Shown here: positions 14,743 to 20,492 of the stretch, one piece after another
How the letters are laid out: each line of letters begins with the position of its first letter
Position numbering within the stretch: the first letter of the stretch is position 1
Virus record (IMG/VR): IMGVR_UViG_3300043427_001768
Span: 1-30,908 of that record
From: a virus
Strand: one strand, 5' to 3'
Length of the DNA: 30,908 bases
Notes under the pieces: model-generated
The model's database searches: none
Told to the model about the DNA's origin: nothing
What the model saw: the letters and a program-made list of their open reading frames with translations, nothing else
Made by a program: the position numbers and the translations under genes

Positions 14743-16221
14743 ATGAGCAAGATCATTAGAACGCCACAAAAGGCAACGGGTGGCATTACTGCCGAAGAGA
14801 AGGCGCGCATGGAAGAACATGCGAAGCTTTGGATTAAACGCGCCATGCGCACAGACCCCATTGAGCCGGAGAAGATCGTCCCAGCTATTGAAGGATTGTA
14901 TGAAGCGGCTGGTTTGAAAAAGCCACGCGTGGTGATTGCACCTTCTCCTCTCGTCATGGCGTTCGCATATGGTGCGTCGGCTACAATCTGGTACTCTCGA
15001 AAGAATGTTAAAGCTGCGACCTACGCTGCGACCTACGCTGCGACCCACGCTGCGACCGACGTTGCGACCTGCGCTGCAACCCAAGCTGCGACCCACGATG
15101 CAACCGACGATGCGACCTACGCTGCCACCGACGATGCAACCGACGCTGCAACCGACGCTGCGACCCAAGCTGCGACCCACGCTGCAACCCACGCTGCGAC
15201 CCACGCTGCGACCAGAGATGCAACCGACGCTGCAACCGACGCTGCAACCCACGCTGCAACCCACGCTGCAACCTACACTGCGACCCAAGCTGCGACCAGA
15301 GATGCGACCCACGCTGCGACCAGAGATGCGACCTACGCTGCGACCTACGCTGCGACCCACGGTGCGACCGACGCTGCGACCGACGCTGCGGCCGACGCTG
15401 CGACCCACGCTGCGACCCACGCTGCAACCCACGCTGCGACCGACGTTGCGATCCGCGCTGCGATCCGCGCTGCGACCAACGATGCGACCGAAGCTGCGAC
15501 CTACGCTGCGACCGACGCTTGTTTTGAGTTGGCCGGTAATTTTGGCATTGAGTGTGCAAAATTATGGTTTAGATCATATCAAGGCGGAAATATGTGGGCG
15601 TCTTACGATTGTTATTTGACAGCGTTCCGAGACATCTTAGGTCTTGATCTGCCAGCACATGCAAAATACCGTTTTTGGGAACAAGCAGCCATTCACGGCG
15701 GGTTTCGCGTGATGCACGAAGATTTCTGCATCGTCAGTGATTTCCCGGAACGCATTCTGGTTGACGAGCAAAACCGACCGCATTGCGAAAATGGGCCATC
15801 TCATCGTTGGAGAGACGGTTGGTCACTATACCATTGGCACGGCGTAAAAGTGCCTGCGCACTGGATCGAGGATCGCGCCAACTTAGACCCAAACGAAGTC
15901 ATCAAGTGCGACAACGTCGAGCAGCGCGCGGCAGGGGCAGAGATTGTTGGCTGGCCGAAGATGCTTGATGTTCTCAAGGTCAAAGTGATTAACGACAGCG
16001 GCAACGAAGACATAGGGCAACTGATTGAACTGAAGCTGCCGGGTCTAAATAAGCCGGGTCGTTTCCTAAAGGCTCGATGCCCGAGAAACGGCATCATCGT
16101 TGAAGGCGTTCCGCACGAAAGCGACATCGACGGATTGCCGATTAACACTGCCCTGGCTGCACAGGCGTGGAGAATTGGCGACGCGCAGTCGGAATATATC
16201 CACCCCGAAAAGCGTACTTAA
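14743..16221 (+). CDS. Tetrapeptide-repeat protein with C-terminal DUF6745-like domain
   Basis: The 492-residue product has three parts. Residues 1-90 form a helical N-terminus. Residues 91-259 are about 42 tandem units of A-A-T-x, where x is mostly Tyr, His, Asp, Gln or Arg and the first Ala is sometimes Asp, Val or Gly. Residues 260-492 are globular, with GGNMWASYDCYLTAFRDI, GFRVMHEDFCIVSDFPERI, GPSHRWRDGWSLYHWHGVKV and PAHWIEDRANLD, which I recognise as DUF6745-like (from memory). No catalytic motif is evident. ATG 14743 is chosen over 14731 because it lies just after the preceding stop. Function is unknown; see findings. Confidence 0.75.
   Translation: MSKIIRTPQKATGGITAEEKARMEEHAKLWIKRAMRTDPIEPEKIVPAIEGLYEAAGLKKPRVVIAPSPLVMAFAYGASATIWYSRKNVKAATYAATYAATHAATDVATCAATQAATHDATDDATYAATDDATDAATDAATQAATHAATHAATHAATRDATDAATDAATHAATHAATYTATQAATRDATHAATRDATYAATYAATHGATDAATDAAADAATHAATHAATHAATDVAIRAAIRAATNDATEAATYAATDACFELAGNFGIECAKLWFRSYQGGNMWASYDCYLTAFRDILGLDLPAHAKYRFWEQAAIHGGFRVMHEDFCIVSDFPERILVDEQNRPHCENGPSHRWRDGWSLYHWHGVKVPAHWIEDRANLDPNEVIKCDNVEQRAAGAEIVGWPKMLDVLKVKVINDSGNEDIGQLIELKLPGLNKPGRFLKARCPRNGIIVEGVPHESDIDGLPINTALAAQAWRIGDAQSEYIHPEKRT
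15013..15519 (+). repeat. 12-bp in-frame tandem array (about 42 units)
   Basis: The consensus unit is GCTGCGACCNAC. Most variation is in the fourth codon (TAC, CAC, GAC, CAA, AGA, and rarely TGC, AAC, GAA, CGC) and in the first codon (GCT, GAT, GTT, GGT), plus a silent GCG/GCA change. Because the unit is a multiple of 3 and has no stops, several other frames are also open across it; these are shadows. Units are intermixed rather than blocked, suggesting repeated unequal exchange. Confidence 0.95.
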
Positions 16222-16235
16222 AAAGGAGAAAGCAT

Positions 16236-16583
16236 ATGGCTAAGCAGATCATCGGCGCACAAGGCGAAATCACCATCATCAAGATCGACGGCATTCCTAA
16301 TGCTCAAACGAAGAGGGCTGAGCGTAGCGCGAAGGGCTTCATCATCTCGCACAGCGAGAGCGGGCATCATCACATCCTGACCGGAGGTGACGTGCTGGAA
16401 CGGACTGATAAGGTTCCGGCAGGGATGCAAATCCTGTACGCCATTCTTGATGAACCGGCGTCACTCATTCAGGACGCGCAGGTGCCGCACGGTGGGTACG
16501 ATCTCGCCCCCGGCTTCTACGAGTTTCGCATTGCGCGCGAGTACAACCCGTTCCTCGAAGAAGCACGGCGCGTGGCTGATTGA
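16236..16583 (+). CDS. Conserved-looking small protein paired with the DUF6745-like gene
   Basis: ATG 16236 has an AAGGAGAA site six bases upstream; longer in-frame starts lie inside the preceding gene. The 115-residue product has SHSESGHHHILTGGDVLE in the middle and GYDLAPGFYEFRIAREYN at the end, followed by EEARRVAD. The APGFYE-R-REY-P-E-RRVAD ending resembles small proteins that I recall next to DUF6745-like genes in other genomes. The HHH cluster could bind metal. Function unknown, but pairing with the repeat protein suggests a two-gene unit. Confidence 0.65.
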   Translation: MAKQIIGAQGEITIIKIDGIPNAQTKRAERSAKGFIISHSESGHHHILTGGDVLERTDKVPAGMQILYAILDEPASLIQDAQVPHGGYDLAPGFYEFRIAREYNPFLEEARRVAD

Positions 16584-16602
16584 TCTACAGCGCGGGAGTG
16601 CG

Positions 16603-16621
16603 ACCCGCGCCGCCCTTGAGG
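16603..16621 (+). repeat. 19-bp direct repeat, copy 1
   Basis: ACCCGCGCCGCCCTTGAGG occurs here, between two genes, and again at 16902-16920, where it forms the end of the next gene plus the ribosome binding site of the following one. The intergenic copy looks like the leftover 3' end of a duplicated or swapped cassette. Confidence 0.85.
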
Positions 16622-16666
16622 GGAAAAGGTAAACTTTGATAGGTGTCCAACTGAGGGATGATGAAG

Positions 16667-16918
16667 ATGACCGAATGGCAACCGATTGAGACAGCGCCGA
16701 AGGATGGAAGAATTATTGAGCTGACGGCCCTTGAGGATGACGGATCAACTTTTGAAATCCACCCGATGCAGTGGGTGCACATCCAACAGAACGCGCTGTT
16801 CCCTGGCGTCACTGGCATGTGGACCGCACCGGGCGGTGAATACACTTGGAACGGAACGCCAGACAACGGCGGCCCTACGCACTGGCGCGAACTTACGCTT
16901 CACCCGCGCCGCCCTTGA
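16667..16918 (+). CDS. Small phage protein starting MTEWQPIETAPKDG
   Basis: The 83-residue product begins MTEWQPIETAPKDGRIIELT, a start shared by many small phage and prophage proteins (DUF551-like in style). It continues with IHPMQWVHIQQNALFPG and the conserved-looking TPDNGGPTHWREL. ATG 16667 is chosen for this canonical start and lies ten bases after GAGG; ATG 16658 and 16661 are alternatives in frame. Function unknown. Confidence 0.65.
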   Translation: MTEWQPIETAPKDGRIIELTALEDDGSTFEIHPMQWVHIQQNALFPGVTGMWTAPGGEYTWNGTPDNGGPTHWRELTLHPRRP

Positions 16919-16920
16919 GG
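16902..16920 (+). repeat. 19-bp direct repeat, copy 2
   Basis: Perfect second copy of the repeat at 16603-16621. It contains the last codons and TGA stop of the preceding gene and the GAGG part of the next gene's ribosome binding site. Confidence 0.85.
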
Positions 16921-16930
16921 AGAAGAAGTG

Positions 16931-17158
16931 ATGAACGGATACACGGCATATAGGCTATGGTGGTATAGAAATCAGGCGCAGCACAGTCTTTCTAATGAGA
17001 GAAGTGTCGATTTGCAGTTTGAGGATCACATCAATTCAATGCCGATGTCTGAGCTATTTTTCTTATTTGAAAGAATAGCAGATGGAGAATACGACGGCTT
17101 CCTTGCTGCCTATAAAAGAGAAACTGAACGTTTAAAAGAATTGGCAAAAGAGCCTTAG
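16931..17158 (+). CDS. Small early protein, unknown function
   Basis: ATG 16931 follows GAGGAGAAGAAG. The 75-residue product starts MNGYTAYRLWWYRNQAQHSL and ends with a charged helix (YKRETERLKELAKEP). Its base composition is more AT rich than its neighbours. It is the last gene before the structured intergenic segment and its TAG lies two bases before the first hairpin. Confidence 0.6.
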   Translation: MNGYTAYRLWWYRNQAQHSLSNERSVDLQFEDHINSMPMSELFFLFERIADGEYDGFLAAYKRETERLKELAKEP

Positions 17159-17160
17159 AG

Positions 17161-17300
17161 CTTCGCCCATGTCGGGCGAAGGATCGTGAATGTTCGCGAT
17201 CTAATTGAAACAGGTCTGGTTGGTCTTCTCCAGTCTTGTTTCGGTCTGCCCTGAACTGACTTGCCCCCTGGCGTATCGGAAACCCGTCAGGGGGCTTTTT
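17161..17300 (+). ncRNA. Candidate structured RNA: four consecutive hairpins ending in an intrinsic terminator
   Basis: Hairpin 1 is 17161-17168 paired with 17174-17181 (8 Watson-Crick pairs). Hairpin 2 starts at the next base, 17182-17189 with 17194-17201 (8 pairs including one G-U, 4-nt loop). Hairpin 3 is 17207-17219 with 17230-17242 (13 positions: 11 Watson-Crick, one G-U, one mismatch). Hairpin 4 is the terminator at 17263-17295 plus T5. About 80 of 140 nt are paired with almost no spacer. It could be a 3'-UTR small RNA, an attenuator or riboswitch-like leader for the zinc-protein gene, or a put/nut-like antitermination site. No known RNA family is recognised and no promoter is obvious. 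Confidence 0.55.
17263..17300 (+). terminator. Rho-independent terminator inside the early operon
   Basis: GCCCCCTGGCG (17263-17273) pairs with CGTCAGGGGGC (17285-17295), 11 pairs including one G-U, 11-nt loop, then TTTTT. The ribosome binding site AAGGAG of the next gene starts at 17301, directly after the T run. Confidence 0.85.
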
Positions 17301-17311
17301 AAGGAGCGATC

Positions 17312-17485
17312 ATGGATACATGCGTTAGTTGCAAGTTCACGGCTGTGAAGGATGGCGGATCTTTGCTGTGCCATCGCTTTCCGAAAGCGCAGCGTGTAGC
17401 GAGAGATTATCTCTGCGGCGAATGGCGACCTGATGTGAAAAAGGAACAGAAAAATGGAAATGATAAAAAATCTTCCGGCAAGTGA
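17312..17485 (+). CDS. Small cysteine-rich (zinc-binding type) protein, 57 aa
   Basis: AAGGAG lies six bases before the ATG. The product starts MDTCVSCKFTAVKDGGSLLC and contains C4-x2-C7, C20 and C35, a CxxC...C...C pattern of a single small zinc site, followed by a charged tail. It overlaps the nuclease gene start by 32 bp in another frame. Its first half resembles the cysteine pattern of the 18988-19296 product. Such small phage proteins are common and mostly uncharacterised. Confidence 0.65.
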   Translation: MDTCVSCKFTAVKDGGSLLCHRFPKAQRVARDYLCGEWRPDVKKEQKNGNDKKSSGK

Positions 17486-18257
17486 GTATCACGCGATCAA
17501 GGCTCTCAGCGCCTCGACGGCCAAGCAGCTTCTAAAGTCACCAGCGCATTATCTCGCCAGCCTCGCTAATCCGCGTGAACCTACTGCTGCTATGCGGCTC
17601 GGAACGCTCTGCCACACGCTCGTATTCGAGCCGCAGGAGTTTGAGAAAGAGTTCGCGATCATGCCAAAGGTGGACAAGCGCACGAAGTTCGGCAAGGAAG
17701 CCGCCGCCAGCTTCGAGGAAGCGAACGAAGGCAAGATCATTCTGGACGAGTACCAGTATGAGAAGGCTCGCGCGATTGCCGACAGCGCGCTCGATCACCC
17801 GCTCGTGCAGGAATATATGAAGGGCGGGGATGCCGAAGTCACGATGCTGTGGGAGCAGTACGGCCTGCCCTGCAAAGCGCGCGTGGACTATCTCGTGGGT
17901 GACGTCATCTTCGATCTCAAGACATGCCAGGATGCAAGCCCGGAAGGGTTTGCGCGACAGATCGGGGCGTTCCAATATCACCTGCAAGCATCTCACTACG
18001 CAGAGGGATATGAAGCGATAAACGGCAAGCCGCTGGATCGGTTTTGTTTCATCGCGGTTGAGAGCGAGCCGCCTTATGCGACCGGCGTCTATGTAATCGA
18101 CAGCGTTGGGCTGCAATCAGGGCGCGCGTTCATGGCGAAGGCGGCGAAAGCGTTCAAGCAAGCGCAGCAGCCGGAGAAAGTCAAAGCAATGTACGCAGAT
18201 CATCTGGTTGAGCTGACATTGCCGAATTGGTCCCTTGCGCAACCTTTCTCGGCATAA
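17454..18257 (+). CDS. RecE-like exonuclease (exodeoxyribonuclease VIII family, PD-(D/E)XK)
   Basis: The 267-residue product matches the C-terminal nuclease domain of RecE: SEYHAIKALSASTAKQLLKS, MRLGTLCHTLVFEPQ with H54, then GLPCKARVDYL with D145, DVIFDLKTCQDASP with D154 and K156 (the DxK core), and GAFQYHLQASHYAEGY with the conserved Q/Y pair. It should degrade one strand of double-stranded DNA to leave 3' tails for annealing. No RecT/Beta annealing partner is evident; the SSB-like protein downstream may serve. Confidence 0.88.
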   Translation: MEMIKNLPASEYHAIKALSASTAKQLLKSPAHYLASLANPREPTAAMRLGTLCHTLVFEPQEFEKEFAIMPKVDKRTKFGKEAAASFEEANEGKIILDEYQYEKARAIADSALDHPLVQEYMKGGDAEVTMLWEQYGLPCKARVDYLVGDVIFDLKTCQDASPEGFARQIGAFQYHLQASHYAEGYEAINGKPLDRFCFIAVESEPPYATGVYVIDSVGLQSGRAFMAKAAKAFKQAQQPEKVKAMYADHLVELTLPNWSLAQPFSA

Positions 18258-18263
18258 GTAGCA

Positions 18264-18273
18264 AACTATAGTT
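18264..18273. promoter_or_regulatory. Perfect 10-bp palindrome before the XRE gene
   Basis: AACTATAGTT lies 50 bp upstream of the XRE-type regulator and overlaps a TTGACG (18272-18277) that could be a -35 box; no good -10 follows at 16-18 bp. It is a candidate operator for autoregulation, weakly supported. Confidence 0.3.
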
Positions 18274-18323
18274 GACGAGATGGATTAAGATTATGCAGGG
18301 TGAGCGAGAAGGAGTTCAAGGCC

Positions 18324-18530
18324 ATGCAGGTTCGTTCGTCCCGTCAACTGCTTGACGTGTTTGAGAAAGAGATGAAGCGCGAAGGTTTCTCCGAGCGCGG
18401 GTTAGCAGCGAAGGCGCAACTGTCGTCCAACACCATCCACGCGTTGCGTCAGCGCGGTGGAAATATGACAACGGACACGATGCTGCGGCTTGCGAAGGAA
18501 TTGGGCGTGAAGGTGAGGGTGGAGAAATGA
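18324..18530 (+). CDS. XRE-family helix-turn-helix regulator
   Basis: The 68-residue product is a compact HTH domain: RQLLDVFEKEMKREGFSERG, LAAKAQLSSNTIHALRQRG (the two HTH helices), then TTDTMLRLAKELGVKVRV. It is Cro/anti-repressor sized and lacks an oligomerisation domain. ATG 18324 has AAGGAG nine bases upstream; GTG 18300 is an in-frame alternative adding eight residues. It sits between nuclease and resolvase genes and probably tunes the early operon. Confidence 0.8.
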   Translation: MQVRSSRQLLDVFEKEMKREGFSERGLAAKAQLSSNTIHALRQRGGNMTTDTMLRLAKELGVKVRVEK

Positions 18531-18991
18531 TCCTCGGTATCGACTGCGGCCAGAACGGCGCGCTCGCGTTCTTCGACTTCGAGAAAGGTGAGCTAACGAT
18601 CTTCGACATGCCGGTTGCAACGGTTGAGCGCAACGGAAAGACGAAGAAGGAGGTGAGCCCTGCAATGCTGGCGATGCTATGTCGCGGCATTGAGGTGCGT
18701 CGCGCGATTGTGGAGCGGGTTAACGCGATGCCAGGGCAAGGCGTAACAAGCATGTTCGCCTTCGGGCGTTCGTTCGGCATCGTGGAGGGCGTTCTTGGCG
18801 GATTGAACATCCCAACTAGCTACGTCACACCGCAAGCATGGCGCAAGGCGATGCAGGTGCGCGAAGGCAAGGACGGCAGCAGGCAGAGAGCTGCGGAGCT
18901 GTTCCCAAAGTACGCGGATCAGTTCGCGTTGAAGAAGCACGACGGCAGAGCGGAAGCGGCATTGATCGCATATTACGGAGCGTTGAAATGA
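18527..18991 (+). CDS. RuvC-like Holliday junction resolvase
   Basis: The 154-residue RNase H-fold protein has ILGIDCGQNGALAFFD with D6, IVERVNAMPGQGVTSMFAFG with E63, TPQAWRKAM, and KKHDGRAEAALIAYYG with D139 and E143, the four acidic positions of RuvC-type enzymes. It probably cuts branched DNA before packaging. The start overlaps the XRE stop (ATGA). Confidence 0.85.
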   Translation: MILGIDCGQNGALAFFDFEKGELTIFDMPVATVERNGKTKKEVSPAMLAMLCRGIEVRRAIVERVNAMPGQGVTSMFAFGRSFGIVEGVLGGLNIPTSYVTPQAWRKAMQVREGKDGSRQRAAELFPKYADQFALKKHDGRAEAALIAYYGALK

Positions 18992-19296
18992 TACCTTTGA
19001 CAAAACCGCAAGGCGAGGAGCTTGCGAAGATGCAGGCGGATACTGCTCGCGGAATGGCTTTTTGGTCTGGTAGTGGACCGCCTTGGGCAACGTGTCGTGA
19101 GTGTATCGCGTGGGGTGTCGGCAGAAAGTTCAAGCGAGATAGATGGGGCGAGCTGCTGCCGCGCCGCTGCACGACATATTCGCGCATGGCTGGAAGATCA
19201 GGCCCAGGAGTTCCGCATCATAAAGCGGCTTGCAAATACTTTGAGGCAAGACCAAAAGCGCCAGTTGGCATGACGTCCAAGAAGGACGAGACGTAG
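18988..19296 (+). CDS. Small cysteine-containing phage protein
   Basis: ATG 18988 overlaps the resolvase stop; a longer in-frame start lies inside the resolvase gene and is rejected. The 102-residue product has CRECIAWG, RRCTTYSRM and HHKAACKYFEARP, a CxxC...C...C layout that could hold one zinc. The same layout is seen in many small phage proteins placed next to resolvases. Function unknown. Confidence 0.65.
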   Translation: MIPLTKPQGEELAKMQADTARGMAFWSGSGPPWATCRECIAWGVGRKFKRDRWGELLPRRCTTYSRMAGRSGPGVPHHKAACKYFEARPKAPVGMTSKKDET

Positions 19297-19345
19297 GTGA
19301 TCGATAAGTCCGCATTATGATCGCGGCAATTTGAGAGGAGAAAAA

Positions 19346-19747
19346 ATGGGTTACATGCTAAGGAGCCGCAGGGCTACAAGTCGATCAATCGTGAAGCAGT
19401 TCGCGGTCATTGAAAATGATCCTAAAAAGATTAAGGCGATAGAGAACAAGCTTCGCGCAATCTTTTGCACTACTGATGCTTTCACCGCGTTGAATATTTT
19501 GTCTCAATTCTCTGTTGAGACAGTTTGCGCCATCACGCCAGTTCTGCAAGAGCGCAGGAAGCTATATCGCTATTTCTTAAAGCACATTAGAAATGCAGCC
19601 ATCATGAACCAGCTAGAGATTTCCATAGAGCAGCAAATTTTTGTTGAGAGGGCTGAACGCTCGGCAGCAGAATACGAGGCGCATATAAAACGAGCGCGTG
19701 AGGAGTCAGAGCGAGCAACTTTGGCAGATCAAGCGAAGAACATTTAA
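19346..19747 (+). CDS. Helical early protein, unknown function
   Basis: ATG 19346 follows GAGAGGAGAAAAA. The 133-residue product starts MGYMLRSRRATSRSIVKQFA, has a central helical region (FTALNILSQFSVETVCAITP) and a long charged C-terminal helix (ERAERSAAEYEAHIKRARE) that should form a coiled coil. No family is recognised. It lies between the cysteine protein and the SSB-like gene, so a replication or recombination accessory role is plausible. Confidence 0.6.
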   Translation: MGYMLRSRRATSRSIVKQFAVIENDPKKIKAIENKLRAIFCTTDAFTALNILSQFSVETVCAITPVLQERRKLYRYFLKHIRNAAIMNQLEISIEQQIFVERAERSAAEYEAHIKRAREESERATLADQAKNI

Positions 19748-19757
19748 CTAATCCCTT

Positions 19758-19774
19758 CCGGTGGGGTTCACCGG
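19758..19774 (+). promoter_or_regulatory. Short hairpin before the SSB-like gene
   Basis: CCGGTG pairs with CACCGG across a 5-nt loop (GGGTT), ending 13 bases before an AAGGAAA ribosome binding site. There is no T run, so it is not a terminator; it may affect translation or mRNA stability. Confidence 0.4.
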
Positions 19775-19796
19775 GTAATCCAAAAGGAAAAGTGAA

Positions 19797-20420
19797 ATGG
19801 CTATTGGTATAAATTTGGAAGAGAAGAAGGGCGGCAGCTCGTTCTTGCCGGTGCTGAAGTTCGACGCGAAGGCGGGGGACTTCATCATCGTCAACAGGGA
19901 GCCCATGAGCGATGGAACGTGGGAGAAGACGGAGCTGGAGCTGAAGACGCCGGTTAAGTTCGTCGCGGACTTTGCAAACCTTGAAGTCGGCTGGATGTCC
20001 TTCAAGCCCGGCGCGGTGGACTTTAAGCTGGCGAAGATCGGCGAGAAGATGCCGGATCGCCCGACTGCGGATCACAAGCAAGGCGTCCGGCTGAGGATCT
20101 TCCTGAAGGAACACGGTCTGCGGGAGTTTGCGCACACGTCGAAGAACGTCCTGAGAGCGTTCGACAGCTTGCATGACGAGTACGCGAGCGCAGCGGACGC
20201 GAACTCTGGCAAGATGCCGGTGATCGAGGTGAGCGGCACCGAGACAGTGAAGATGCAGACGAAGGAAGGCGAGCTGCGTTTCAAGGTTCCTAAGTGGAGC
20301 ATCTCCGGCTGGGTTGCGCCGCCTGCGGAGTTTGCGGCGGCTGCTGCTCCCGAGCCGGAGAAGCCAGCGCCAAAGGCGATGCCAAAGGCAAAGCCAGCGG
20401 AAGAGCCAGAGGAATTTTGA
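19797..20420 (+). CDS. ssDNA-binding-like replication protein with acidic tail
   Basis: The 207-residue product has an OB-like N-terminal region (FLPVLKFDAKAGDFIIVNRE, then ELELKTPVKFVADFANLEVG), a central HKQGVRLRIFLKEHGLREFA segment, and a disordered Ala/Pro/Lys linker ending in EEPEEF, similar to the acidic, Phe-ended tips with which SSB proteins recruit partners. It is followed by a terminator and the primase-helicase. The SSB role is inferred from layout and the tail, not from a clear motif. Confidence 0.5.
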   Translation: MAIGINLEEKKGGSSFLPVLKFDAKAGDFIIVNREPMSDGTWEKTELELKTPVKFVADFANLEVGWMSFKPGAVDFKLAKIGEKMPDRPTADHKQGVRLRIFLKEHGLREFAHTSKNVLRAFDSLHDEYASAADANSGKMPVIEVSGTETVKMQTKEGELRFKVPKWSISGWVAPPAEFAAAAAPEPEKPAPKAMPKAKPAEEPEEF

Positions 20421-20431
20421 TCTAACGACAG

Positions 20432-20458
20432 CCCCCGCCCTAAAAAGCGGGGGTTTTT
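20432..20458 (+). terminator. Rho-independent terminator between SSB-like and primase genes
   Basis: CCCCCGC (20432-20438) pairs with GCGGGGG (20447-20453), 8-nt loop, then TTTTT. It stands just 11 bases after the SSB-like stop and before the primase-helicase gene. Confidence 0.88.
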
Positions 20459-20492
20459 GCTAAGGGTAGGGACACCAACAAAAGGCGCGGCA

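Noticed and set aside
14716-15432. Long minus-strand frame coding Ser-Val-Gly-Arg repeats, and plus-strand frame at 14936-15619 coding Arg-Pro-Thr-Leu repeats
   Set aside because: Both are open only because the 12-bp repeat has no stop in these frames. They have no ribosome binding site and overlap a well-supported gene.
15013-15519. Possible CRISPR or other spacer array
   Set aside because: Units are contiguous 12-bp coding repeats with no unique spacers; codon structure explains the pattern.
18286-18296. -10-like TAAGAT/TTATGC after TTGACG before the XRE gene
   Set aside because: Spacing of 8 or 13 bp to the -35-like box is wrong for a sigma-70 promoter.
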